A stretch of 60,872 bases of DNA from Oscillospiraceae bacterium (lineage in GTDB: Bacteria > Bacillota > Clostridia > Oscillospirales > Ruminococcaceae), in assembly GCA_024404815.1 (NCBI GenBank), contig JAKSPL010000011.1:1-60872 (forward strand). The letters run 5' to 3'. Shown here piece by piece: positions 44,377-52,394 of this stretch. The notes below the pieces were generated by a model. It did no database searches. It was not told the DNA's origin and saw nothing but the letters and a program-made list of their open reading frames with translations. Within the stretch, counting starts at the first letter, position 1, and every line of letters starts with the position of its first letter. The position numbers and the translations under genes are program-made.

Positions 44377-45234
44377 CTATCCCATACGCAATTCCTCAGA
44401 CAGTTTCAACAGCGTATCGCGGTCGAGCTGTTCGAAGCGCACGGTCGCGGAAAGTCCGCAGCGTTCGAGTGCGGCAATGACCTGTTCCTTGGATAGCCCA
44501 AGCCCTGCCGACAGTCCGTTGACGGCTGTTTTTCTCCGCTGTGCAAAGCCTGCCTTGACCATTTTCAGCGTAAATGCGAGTGTTTCCTCGTCACAAATCG
44601 GCTCGTCATACGGTGTGATGCGGATAACTGCGGAATCGACATTCGGCGCAGGGTAGAACGATGTCCGCGGCACTTCAAACAGGAGTTCCGCCGTGCCGCG
44701 CAGCTGTACCGCCGCCGTGACCGCGCCTGCCGCCCTGCTTCCGAGCGTTGCACAAAGCCTGTCCGCCGCTTCTTTCTGCACCATGACCGTGATAGATGTA
44801 AATTTTGCGCCCGATTCCAGCAGCTGCATCAGAATCGGCGAGGTGATATAGTACGGCAGATTCGCACAGAATGCGACCTCGCGTTCACCGAATTGCTCTT
44901 TCAAAAATGACGGAATATCGACCTTTGTGATATCCTGCCAGACGATCTCCGCGTTGTCGAACTCTGCGAGGGTTTCGTCCAGAACGGGCGCGAGCCGACG
45001 GTCCAGTTCGACCGCAACGACCTTGTCCGCATGGAGTGCGAGCTGCTGCGTCAGCACGCCGAAACCTGCTCCGACTTCCAGCACGCCGCATTCTTTCGAC
45101 GGGATGCCGTACTCCGCGATCGCAGGGCAGACCGTTTCGTCAATCAGAAAATTCTGTCCCAAGCCTTTGGAGAACGAAAAATCGTGTTTTTTTGCGAGTC
45201 CGCGCACAACCTGCATATCGGTTAAGTTTATCAT
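44377..45234 (-). CDS. rsmA: 16S rRNA dimethyladenosine transferase KsgA (RsmA)
   Basis: KsgA dimethylates two adjacent adenosines near the 3' end of 16S rRNA (A1518, A1519 in E. coli numbering). The 285 residues include SKGLGQNFLIDETV near 22, the SAM-binding VLEVGAGFGVLTQQLA near 51, and motif IV NLPYYITSPI near 124, which distinguishes it from other methyltransferases. Normal length and no frameshift. It starts 18 bases after the mreB stop, so the two are probably co-transcribed. Confidence 0.97.
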   Translation of the reverse strand: MINLTDMQVVRGLAKKHDFSFSKGLGQNFLIDETVCPAIAEYGIPSKECGVLEVGAGFGVLTQQLALHADKVVAVELDRRLAPVLDETLAEFDNAEIVWQDITKVDIPSFLKEQFGEREVAFCANLPYYITSPILMQLLESGAKFTSITVMVQKEAADRLCATLGSRAAGAVTAAVQLRGTAELLFEVPRTSFYPAPNVDSAVIRITPYDEPICDEETLAFTLKMVKAGFAQRRKTAVNGLSAGLGLSKEQVIAALERCGLSATVRFEQLDRDTLLKLSEELRMG

Positions 45235-45252
45235 GGAAATCTCCTAAATACG

Positions 45253-46266
45253 TCAGTTTTCCTGCTGGTATCCATCAATGCGCTCGAAGCCGTCCAGCAG
45301 TACATCTTTGCGCTGGAATGCCTTTGCCGTGCCGCGCGCGACACAGGTCGTCGGCTCTTTTGCGATGCGGCAGGAAACGCCGAGCGTGCGCGTCAGATAC
45401 AGTTCCAATCCGCCGAGCAATGCGCCGCCGCCTGTCAGCAGAATACCGTTTTCATAAATATCGCCGACCAGTTCGGGCGGTGTTTCTTCGAGGACACGGC
45501 GAATCATCTCTGTGATCGCCTGAATATCCGCTTCCAACGCCTCGTACAGCTCGACCTCACTTAAATCGCACTGATCGGGCAATCCGCGTGTAATATTACG
45601 TCCTTTCACGGTTTTCATGACATCCTCGCTCGGATCGTAGAGGTTGCAGAGGGTTTTCTTGATCTCCTCCGCGGATTTACTGCCGAGCAGAAGCTGATAT
45701 TTGTTCTGGACATAGCGGATGATCGAGCGGTCGAAGTGGTTGCCTGCGATTTTCATGGAGCGGGCGGTGACAATGCCGTTCATCGAAACGATCGCAACGT
45801 CTGTCGTACCGCCGCCGATGTCCACGACCATATTGCCGTTTGCCTTGCCGATGGGGATGCCTGCGCCGAGCAAAGCGGCGAGCGGCTCCTGAATCAGATG
45901 GACTTTGCGTGAACCTGTACTCATTGCCGCATCGAGGATCGCACGTTTTTCGACCTCTGTGATGAGTGACGGAACGCAGATAATGATACGCGGTTTGATG
46001 ACAGGGTGACCTGCGACCGCGAAAATAAATTCACGAATGAGTGCCTGTGTGAGGATGTCGTCGGAAATGACGCCGTCCTGCAAGGGGTGAACGACTGCGA
46101 TGTGTTCAGGCGCACGTCCCTCCATTTTGTAGGCTTCGGTGCCGACTGCGACGACGCGCTCCGTGCGTTTGTTGTATGCGATAACGGACGGTTCATCGAG
46201 CACCACGCCCTTGTTGTTCATGGTGATGATGATATTCGCCGTACCCAAATCTATTCCGATGTCCAT
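45253..46266 (-). CDS. mreB: MreB/Mbl family actin-like cell shape protein
   Basis: MreB-type proteins polymerise under the membrane and guide lateral wall synthesis. The 337-residue protein shows the actin-fold motifs MDIGIDLGTANIIIT, VVDIGGGTTDVAIVSMNGIV near 147 and LLTGGGALLGGLELYL near 283, with EPLAALLGAGIPIG between. Length is typical. The genes mreC and mreD are not next to it, so it could be an Mbl- or MreBH-type paralogue. It is followed by ksgA on the same strand. Confidence 0.9.
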   Translation of the reverse strand: MDIGIDLGTANIIITMNNKGVVLDEPSVIAYNKRTERVVAVGTEAYKMEGRAPEHIAVVHPLQDGVISDDILTQALIREFIFAVAGHPVIKPRIIICVPSLITEVEKRAILDAAMSTGSRKVHLIQEPLAALLGAGIPIGKANGNMVVDIGGGTTDVAIVSMNGIVTARSMKIAGNHFDRSIIRYVQNKYQLLLGSKSAEEIKKTLCNLYDPSEDVMKTVKGRNITRGLPDQCDLSEVELYEALEADIQAITEMIRRVLEETPPELVGDIYENGILLTGGGALLGGLELYLTRTLGVSCRIAKEPTTCVARGTAKAFQRKDVLLDGFERIDGYQQEN

Positions 46267-46290
46267 AGTATCCGGTCCTTTCGTGCAGCG

Positions 46291-46521
46291 TTAGTCGCAG
46301 GTATATTCTGGCTTTTTGTAGAGGCTATCCATGTTGGGTGCAATTTCGGTATCCCAGACCTGCGCTTTCCAGTCCTCACTGGGGATCTCCGTGAATGCAA
46401 CGGACACAGAGCTTTCCGGTGCGCCGAACACCTCTGCGATGTCCTGTGAGATTTTCATAGCAAGTGCGAGCTTTTGCTGTTCGGTACGTCCGGGGTAGCA
46501 TTTGATTTCGATATGGGGCAT
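46291..46521 (-). CDS. 4-oxalocrotonate tautomerase/MIF-like protein
   Basis: This 76-residue protein belongs to the tautomerase superfamily, with catalytic Pro as residue 2 after Met removal (MPHIEIKCYPGRTEQQKLALA). Members usually form oligomers and isomerise keto-enol substrates; the substrate is unknown. It lies between the GNAT acetyltransferase and mreB genes on the same strand, with 13 and 24 base gaps. The short length matches the single-domain tautomerases, and the start ATG 46521 is set by the required Pro. Confidence 0.85.
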   Translation of the reverse strand: MPHIEIKCYPGRTEQQKLALAMKISQDIAEVFGAPESSVSVAFTEIPSEDWKAQVWDTEIAPNMDSLYKKPEYTCD

Positions 46522-46534
46522 AAGAAACCTCCGT

Positions 46535-47029
46535 TTATTTTGTAGAAATGGTGTATTCCATTTCGGTGAATTTCGAGTGGGAGAGGGTGAAGCCGAGTTT
46601 TTCGTAGACAGGCTTGCCCATATGGCTTGCCGAAAGCCGTACAATGTCGAGTCCCTCCGCCTTTGCCTGTGCAAGGAGCATCTCCATGAGTTTTGTGCAG
46701 ATGCCCTGTCCGCGGTATTCTGGCATGGTATAGACACCCAGCACGACACCGCTTTTTCCGCTTGGGAAGCTGAGATTCGCAGGTTTTTCCTGTGTGCAGA
46801 GAATGACATTTGCGGCGAGTGTGCCATCGGGGATTTCTGCGGTGAAAACAAAGCAGTCCGCGCCGAGGTGTGCAGAGAAGTAGTCGGGGAGCTGTGCGGC
46901 GACTGCATCGAGTTTCGACTGCGGAATGTCGGTATCAGAAAATTCCTCCTGCAAATACGCAAGGCGCAGACGGACAAGCTGAGGGATGTCTGCGGCTGTG
47001 GCAGGGCGGAATGAAAATGTTGGATTCAT
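46535..47029 (-). CDS. GNAT family N-acetyltransferase
   Basis: The 164-residue protein has the GNAT acetyl-CoA loop in GVVLGVYTMPEYRGQGICTKLMEMLL (about residues 95-120), with Arg-Gly-x-Gly. It also has a C-terminal YEKLGF. The substrate could be an amine, amino acid or protein N terminus. GGAGGTG about 10 bases before ATG 47029 sets the start. A sigma-A promoter (47074-47102) drives this gene and probably the tautomerase and mreB downstream. Confidence 0.88.
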   Translation of the reverse strand: MNPTFSFRPATAADIPQLVRLRLAYLQEEFSDTDIPQSKLDAVAAQLPDYFSAHLGADCFVFTAEIPDGTLAANVILCTQEKPANLSFPSGKSGVVLGVYTMPEYRGQGICTKLMEMLLAQAKAEGLDIVRLSASHMGKPVYEKLGFTLSHSKFTEMEYTISTK

Positions 47030-47073
47030 GTGGAAAACACCTCCGAGGGAGATCATATGCACGATACAGAATT

Positions 47074-47102
47074 ATTATAACACAAAACGCATTTTTTTTC
47101 AA
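47074..47102 (-). promoter_or_regulatory. Sigma-A type promoter of the GNAT-tautomerase genes
   Basis: On the minus strand, TTGAAA (47097-47102) and TATAAT (47074-47079) are separated by 17 bases. Confidence 0.75.
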
Positions 47103-47166
47103 TCTGTTTGGAGAATTTTTTCGCGGCGAAATCGGGGGGATTCCTTAATAGGCTTTCCAAATGTCA

Positions 47167-47228
47167 GCACACAAAAAAGGGGCGGAGAACCGAATCTCCG
47201 CCCATACTATGCTGTCATTCGTGCTAAA
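47167..47228 (+). repeat. Dispersed repeat, family D (copy 1)
   Basis: CACACAAAAAAGGGGCGGAGA is followed by a GGCGGAGA/TCTCCGCC hairpin and ends ATTCGTGCTAAATGGG. The copy at 60681-60740 matches over about 60 bases, and both run directly into a family A copy. Confidence 0.8.
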
Positions 47229-47264
47229 TGGGATTCCAAAGGGACAATGTCCCCCACAAAAACC
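47225..47264 (+). repeat. Dispersed repeat, family A (copy 5, internally shortened)
   Basis: GGGATTCCAAAGGGACAATG is joined directly to TCCCCCACAAAAA, giving the same shortened form as the copy at 25280. It lies between GNAT and the EAL protein gene. Confidence 0.75.
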
Positions 47265-47271
47265 CACCGTT

Positions 47272-49560
47272 TCAATACACCGGATGCGATTCCTGATTCT
47301 TGCGGATAAACCGTTCGATGTCGTCGGCAGTCATCGGGCCGCCGTAGAGGAAGCCCTGTGCATAGTCACAGCCGCACAGCCGCAGTTGTTTTGCCTGATC
47401 TTCGGTTTCGACACCCTCTGCGATCGTTGAAATATTTTTTGCCTTTGCGATGCGCACGACAGACGACACAATTTCCTGCACCACAGGATCATTTTCCATA
47501 TGCTTGACGAAATTCTGGTCGAGCTTCAGCATGGTAAACGGCAGCTTCTGGATGTAGCTCAAAGACGAATACCCTGTACCGAAATCGTCCATTGCGAGCT
47601 GAATGCCTGCTTCTCGGAGCAGTTTCATCTGTGCGATCGTGAGGTCGATATCGTTCAGCGCAAGAGATTCGGTCAGTTCGATTTCGAGATTCTGCGGCGG
47701 AATCTGGTTGGCTTCGAGGAGTGCCATGACTTTCCGCGGCAGATTTTCCTGATAGAAATCCGTACTGCTCATGTTGATCGACACAACGAGCTGCGGCAGA
47801 CCTTTTTCCTGCCACTCCGCCATCTGCGAGCAGGTTTCGCGCAGGACGAAATCTGTGATCTGTGTAATGACGAGAGATTTCTCTGCGATCGGGATGAAGT
47901 TTGCAGGGTTGAGGAGTGTGCCATCGGGCTGTTGCCAGCGTACAAGAGCTTCGAGTCCCATGATCTTGCCGTCCGCGAGGTTGATTTTCGGCTGGTAGTG
48001 CAGTAAAAGCTGGTGGTTTTTCACAGCATCCACGAGCTTTCGCTCCATGCCTGTTTCGAACAGAATGGTGTCGTGCATCTCTTTGGTGTATGCGCTGATG
48101 CTGCCCATTGTCTGACTTTCTGCGGAGAGGGCAAATTCGGCGTGTTCGAGGACTTCTTCGAAATTCTTTCCGTCACGCGGCATCATGGCATAGCCTGCGG
48201 AGCAGGTCAGCGAACGGTTTGCAAATTTTCCGACTGCGAGCGCGGCAAGACTGGTCTGGATTTTCTGGATAATGCGCTTTGGCAGGGTATCATCGCCTGT
48301 CGCACGGAGGATCAGGGCGAAATTGTCGCCTGAGATGCGTGCCGCAAAGCCGCCGAGGTTGAGTGTGGTAGAAATGGCTTCCGAGAAGGATTTCAGCAGT
48401 TCATTGCCGCTGTCGTAGCCGCAGGTATCGTTGATGATATGGAAACGGTCGATGTCGGTGACGATGACCCAGTAGGAAAGGTTCGTATTTTCGATACATT
48501 GGTACAAATCGGTGCCCATCATCATCATCTTGTTGCGGTTGTGGATCTTGGTGACGGAATCCTGATATGCAATGCGTTCGATCTCGACATCTTTTTCTTT
48601 TTCGCGGGTATTGTCGAGGAGTGCGCCGCCGACAACGAGCTGATTGCTGTCTTTCATACGGGTAGCCTTGAATCGGTAGAGATACCAGCGGTATTTGTTG
48701 TCTTTTCCGCAGAGCCGCAGTTCCATCATATGGATCTCATCGAGGTAGTCCTCCATATGGTCTTTCATGGATTTCATATGCTGGTCGTAGACGAACAGGT
48801 CTGCCTCGAAAACGTGTTTCCGAAGCTCGTCCACGGTGATGATTTCCTTATTGTATCCGAGCATTTTCCGCATTTCCGCGGAGAGGAAGATCTGGTCACT
48901 GCCCTGTTCTCCGATGAGAATACCGATCTCGGTCAGCTCCATGCTGAGGGCGTGCTTGCCCTCTGCGGCGGCAAGGCGTTTCGAATAGGTGTTGATTTTC
49001 GTCTGCATGGTGCGGATCTCCGCGAGGTCCAGACCAATGGTAAGGAATTTGGAAACGCCGTTCTCGTCGGTCAGCAGGGAGGAGGTGTTCCAGATCATAT
49101 CTCTCTGTGTGCCGCGTTTCCCGACGAACGAATAGTCCTGATTTTTGGCGCGGATGATCTCTTTGAGTTCCTCCTCGCCGAGCTGTTTTTTGCCGAACAG
49201 CCACGGGATCATTTGTTTTGCGTCGAGTTTCTCCTGCGGATCGTTCTCCAATTCCGCGAGGGTGCGCAGTTTTTCGTTCATGATAACAGATTGCAGTTCG
49301 TCATCCCAGAGCATTGCGGGGGCGGAAAGATTGTTGACAAGCCGTACAAGTCTGCGGTTGGCGGATTCCGTTTTTCGCTGATTGATGCGGCGCGAGTAGA
49401 GCACAAACAAAAAGCTGAGTATGACCGCAGCCAGCGCGTATGCACTTAGAATCAAAAACAGAAGTTCACTGTTGGTGCGGTGCCAGAACGCAAAAATCAT
49501 CAGATAGACCGTACCGAATGAGAAGATGAGCAATAAGAGATATTTCAGTGACTTTTTCAT
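47272..49560 (-). CDS. Membrane PAS-GGDEF-EAL protein, probable cyclic di-GMP phosphodiesterase
   Basis: The 762-residue protein has two membrane segments (about 7-26 and 32-55) and a PAS-like region (about 65-320). A GGDEF-fold domain (about 325-490) and an EAL domain (about 505-755) follow. The cyclase motif is SGDNF (410-414) rather than GGDEF, so that domain is probably inactive or a GTP sensor. The EAL domain keeps EALVRW (537-542), INMSS, LTES, MDDFGTGYSSLSYI and AEGVET, so it should degrade cyclic di-GMP. It opposes the two GGDEF proteins at 35.9-39.8 kb. Its promoter diverges from the response regulator gene. Confidence 0.92.
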   Translation of the reverse strand: MKKSLKYLLLLIFSFGTVYLMIFAFWHRTNSELLFLILSAYALAAVILSFLFVLYSRRINQRKTESANRRLVRLVNNLSAPAMLWDDELQSVIMNEKLRTLAELENDPQEKLDAKQMIPWLFGKKQLGEEELKEIIRAKNQDYSFVGKRGTQRDMIWNTSSLLTDENGVSKFLTIGLDLAEIRTMQTKINTYSKRLAAAEGKHALSMELTEIGILIGEQGSDQIFLSAEMRKMLGYNKEIITVDELRKHVFEADLFVYDQHMKSMKDHMEDYLDEIHMMELRLCGKDNKYRWYLYRFKATRMKDSNQLVVGGALLDNTREKEKDVEIERIAYQDSVTKIHNRNKMMMMGTDLYQCIENTNLSYWVIVTDIDRFHIINDTCGYDSGNELLKSFSEAISTTLNLGGFAARISGDNFALILRATGDDTLPKRIIQKIQTSLAALAVGKFANRSLTCSAGYAMMPRDGKNFEEVLEHAEFALSAESQTMGSISAYTKEMHDTILFETGMERKLVDAVKNHQLLLHYQPKINLADGKIMGLEALVRWQQPDGTLLNPANFIPIAEKSLVITQITDFVLRETCSQMAEWQEKGLPQLVVSINMSSTDFYQENLPRKVMALLEANQIPPQNLEIELTESLALNDIDLTIAQMKLLREAGIQLAMDDFGTGYSSLSYIQKLPFTMLKLDQNFVKHMENDPVVQEIVSSVVRIAKAKNISTIAEGVETEDQAKQLRLCGCDYAQGFLYGGPMTADDIERFIRKNQESHPVY

Positions 49561-49604
49561 ACTGCGGAATCCTTTCTGTAAATTTGCAGGAGATATCTGG
49601 TATT

Positions 49605-49633
49605 ATTATACCAGTTTTCGACATAAATGTCAA
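49605..49633 (-). promoter_or_regulatory. Sigma-A type promoter of the EAL protein gene
   Basis: On the minus strand, TTGACA (49628-49633) and TATAAT (49605-49610) are 17 bases apart. The -10 lies inside a near-palindrome (CTGGTA...TACCAG, 49597-49614). Confidence 0.85.
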
Positions 49634-49660
49634 TGGATTTTTTGTAAATCATACGATAAG

Positions 49661-49704
49661 TTTACGGTAAATTTCACAAAATTTTCACATCTTTCTGGTA
49701 TACT
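49661..49704 (+). promoter_or_regulatory. Response regulator promoter with TTCACA direct repeats
   Basis: TTTACG (49661), TTCACA (49673) and TTCACA (49684) are repeated with 12- and 11-base phasing just upstream of a TATACT (49699-49704). No -35 is well placed, so activation by an OmpR/PhoP-type regulator is plausible. Confidence 0.5.
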
Positions 49705-49773
49705 ATACCTATACGATTCATACAAGCCGCCCGTGTGCGGTTTCAGCAGCAAAATGGAAAGGACGAAATACAT

Positions 49774-50442
49774 ATGAAATTGTTAATTGTGGATGATGAA
49801 GCCAATATCCGCCGTGTCGTCAGAGAATATGCAGAATTTGAGGGCTATACCGCAGAGGAAGCAGGCGACGGCATGGAAGCAGTCGCAATGGCGAGAGAAA
49901 ACGACTACGATCTGATTATTATGGATATTATGATGCCGCGTCTGGACGGTTTTTCCGCCTGCAAGGAAATTCGCAAGACCAAGGATACCCCGATCATCAT
50001 GCTTTCTGCACGCGGCGAGGAGTATGACAAACTGTTCGGATTTGAACTGGGCATCGACGACTATGTGGTAAAGCCGTTCTCCCCGAAAGAACTGATGGCG
50101 CGTGTCAAGGCTGTTTCCGCGAGAAAACAGCAGTCTCAGCCGCAGATGCAGCAGCGGCTTCGTTTTGAAGGACTGGAAATCGACATGGCAGGGCGCGAGG
50201 TCTATGTGGACGGTGCAAAAGCCAATATGACACCGAAAGAATACGATCTGCTCTTTTACCTTGTCCGCAATCAGAACCTTGCCATGACACGCGATAAGCT
50301 GTTGGAGGAGGTCTGGGGCTATGACTTCTTCGGCGATGACCGCACGGTCGATACGCATATCAAGATGCTTCGCAACAGCCTCGGCGAGTATCGGAAATTT
50401 ATCGTGACGCTGAGAGGAATGGGATATAAATTTGAAGCATAA
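49774..50442 (+). CDS. OmpR/PhoB family response regulator
   Basis: The 222-residue protein has a receiver domain (about 1-115) with VDDE, phospho-acceptor Asp51 in IIMDIMMPRLDG, and KPF near 100. A winged-helix DNA-binding domain (about 130-222) with DRTVDTHIKMLRNSLGEYRKFIVTLRGMGYKFE follows. It is phosphorylated by the histidine kinase whose gene overlaps its end by 11 bases. ATG 49774 has AAAGGA upstream. The direct TTCACA repeats in its own promoter make autoregulation likely. Target genes are unknown. Confidence 0.93.
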   Translation: MKLLIVDDEANIRRVVREYAEFEGYTAEEAGDGMEAVAMARENDYDLIIMDIMMPRLDGFSACKEIRKTKDTPIIMLSARGEEYDKLFGFELGIDDYVVKPFSPKELMARVKAVSARKQQSQPQMQQRLRFEGLEIDMAGREVYVDGAKANMTPKEYDLLFYLVRNQNLAMTRDKLLEEVWGYDFFGDDRTVDTHIKMLRNSLGEYRKFIVTLRGMGYKFEA

Positions 50443-51862
50443 GCTTGGAAAACGGCTGACTATCCGCACGCATATCTGGCTGTGGTTCATGCTGTTTGTG
50501 CTGGTCGTTTTCGTGCTGCTCTGGGGGTTCGAGATCCTCTTTTTGCAGCTTTTTTATGTCCGCACAAAAACCTCGGACATCATTTCTCTTGCCGATGAAA
50601 TGAAAGAACTGTATGCGGCAGGCGATTACGCAGAGGAATTTTCCGAGCTTGCAATGGACAACGATATGTGCATTGTGGTCTTTGACCCGATCAATTACAG
50701 CAGGCGGCTCTATTCGAAAGATGTCATGGGCATCAACTGTGTGATCCACGGTCTGGAAAACGATTCGCTGAAACTCATCCGCATGGTGAAATCCAGTTCG
50801 GACGGCGTTGTCTGCTATAAGTACCGCAACCAGAAAACCAACGCAGATATTCTGGTTTATGCGAGTGTGCTGGGAACGCAGGACGCGCCGCAGGGGTATC
50901 TGCTGCTGAATACGCCGCTGGTGCCTGTATATTCGACCGTCAGCATTCTGAAACGACAGCTTCTGATCATCTGCGGACTGCTGCTGCTGTGTGCTGTGGC
51001 GATCTCATTTGCGGTGTCAAAGCGGCTTTCGAATCCGATCGTACAGGTGACAAAAGACGCGGAGCAGCTTGCACACGGACGCTATGATATAGTATTTCAG
51101 GGCGGCGGCTATGCAGAGGCAGATCAGCTTGCGCAAACGCTGACCTATGCGAGCCGTGAGATCAACCGAATCGACACGATGCAGCGCGACTTGGTGGCGA
51201 ATGCGTCGCACGACCTGCGGACGCCCCTGACGATGCTGAAAGCCTACGCGGAAATGATCCGTGACCTGTCGGGTGATAATCCCGTCAAGCGGCAGGAGCA
51301 TTTACAGGTCATCATCGAAGAAACCGACCGCCTGACGCTTCTGGTCAACGATATTCTTGACCTTTCGAAGCTGGAAAATGGCAGTATGACCTTGAACCGA
51401 GAGCAGTTTGACATCGAACAGCGGCTGACGGACATTGTCGAGCGGTACCGCGGACTGAGCAATGTTTCGGGGTATACGTTTGTACTGAAAACGGACGGCG
51501 CGGCGGTTGTGAACTGTGACGGCGGAAAAATCGAACAGGTCATTTGCAATCTCATCAATAACGCGATGAACTATTCGGGCGCGGACAAGCAGATCTTTGT
51601 CACGCAGGAGCGGCTTGCGGAGGGCATCCGCATTTCGGTTCGGGATACGGGACAGGGTATGGATCAGGAAACCGTGTCGAAGATTTTTGACAAATACTAC
51701 CGCAGCGAGAATTATAAGCGCGAGGTTGTCGGGACAGGTCTGGGACTTTCGATCGTCAAGGCGATTCTGCGGCTACATGATTATGCGTTCGGTGTGGATA
51801 GTACGGTCGGCGTCGGTTCGACGTTCTGGTTTATGATCCACACGGATGACATTGTGAAATAA
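50432..51862 (+). CDS. Sensor histidine kinase
   Basis: The 476-residue protein has two membrane segments (about 15-40 and 176-195) that flank a 135-residue extracytoplasmic sensor of unknown ligand. A HAMP region (about 195-250), a HisKA with phospho-acceptor His260 in ANASHDLRTPLTMLK, and a HATPase domain with the N box QVICNLINNAMNYS, DTGQGM and GTGLGLSI follow. The start is TTG 50432, overlapping the regulator's end by 11 bases. The pair should form an OmpR-type two-component system next to an EAL phosphodiesterase. Confidence 0.92.
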   Translation: MKHKLGKRLTIRTHIWLWFMLFVLVVFVLLWGFEILFLQLFYVRTKTSDIISLADEMKELYAAGDYAEEFSELAMDNDMCIVVFDPINYSRRLYSKDVMGINCVIHGLENDSLKLIRMVKSSSDGVVCYKYRNQKTNADILVYASVLGTQDAPQGYLLLNTPLVPVYSTVSILKRQLLIICGLLLLCAVAISFAVSKRLSNPIVQVTKDAEQLAHGRYDIVFQGGGYAEADQLAQTLTYASREINRIDTMQRDLVANASHDLRTPLTMLKAYAEMIRDLSGDNPVKRQEHLQVIIEETDRLTLLVNDILDLSKLENGSMTLNREQFDIEQRLTDIVERYRGLSNVSGYTFVLKTDGAAVVNCDGGKIEQVICNLINNAMNYSGADKQIFVTQERLAEGIRISVRDTGQGMDQETVSKIFDKYYRSENYKREVVGTGLGLSIVKAILRLHDYAFGVDSTVGVGSTFWFMIHTDDIVK

Positions 51863-51867
51863 AAGAA

Positions 51868-51892
51868 AGGGCGGCCATTGGTCGCCCTCAGT
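51868..51892 (+). repeat. Dispersed repeat, family B (copy 5, short)
   Basis: AGGGCGGCC and GGTCGCCCT pair across ATT. It lies 6 bases past the kinase stop and may serve as a hairpin at the mRNA end, though no T-run follows. Confidence 0.6.
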
Positions 51893-51914
51893 CTGTTAAA
51901 ATAATATGGGGGAA

Positions 51915-51969
51915 CAAGGGGAAATCCCTCGTTGGGGTTTCCCCTCTTTGATTGCTTCGCAATCAAATT
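51915..51969 (+). repeat. Dispersed repeat, family E (copy 1), two hairpins
   Basis: A 55-base unit has a hairpin GGGGAAAYCCC...GGGTTTCCCC followed by a second hairpin TTTGATTGC/GCAATCAAA. The copy at 60818-60872 differs at a handful of positions. It separates two convergent genes. Confidence 0.85.
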
Positions 51970-52031
51970 CACCCTTTCCTGCGTTTTTTAAGGAGAAGGG
52001 TGTTTCGCTGTCCGCAGATGCCGAAATACCT

Positions 52032-52394
52032 TTACTCCACCGTCACGTAAAACTTTGCGTCACGGGATTCTGCGACCTCGCCCGTTGCTCTGAGCGTTAC
52101 CAGCAGCACGCCGCTGCGATTCCCGATGATGATGCCGCGGCGGTCGTCGGTCGGATAGAGGTCATCATTGCTGTTGTCGTCCTGCCAGTAGGCGATGATG
52201 CGTGCCGCGGTGTAATGCGAAATGTCTGCGACATCCTCGGGGTAGATGGTCGAATTCTGCGAAACTACGATGCTTTCTTTCGGTTCGATTTTCGGACATT
52301 TGGAAACGTAGTCATATACGGCATAAGCTGTGCCGCCCAGACCAAATTCGAGTGTCAGCCCGAAACCGCAGAGTATTTTTGTCCATGTTTTCAT
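52032..52394 (-). CDS. Hypothetical secreted or membrane-anchored small protein
   Basis: I do not recognise the family. The 120-residue protein has one hydrophobic N-terminal segment (about 5-27, WTKILCGFGLTLEFGLGGTAYAV), which could be a signal anchor. About 90 extracytoplasmic residues rich in Asp and Ile follow, with a beta-sandwich feel (IIIGNRSGVLLVTLRATGEVAESRD). ATG 52394 overlaps the DUF4173 gene's stop by 4 bases, so translation is coupled to it. It is the last gene of the DUF2975-XRE-DUF4173 operon. Its function is unknown. Confidence 0.6.
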   Translation of the reverse strand: MKTWTKILCGFGLTLEFGLGGTAYAVYDYVSKCPKIEPKESIVVSQNSTIYPEDVADISHYTAARIIAYWQDDNSNDDLYPTDDRRGIIIGNRSGVLLVTLRATGEVAESRDAKFYVTVE

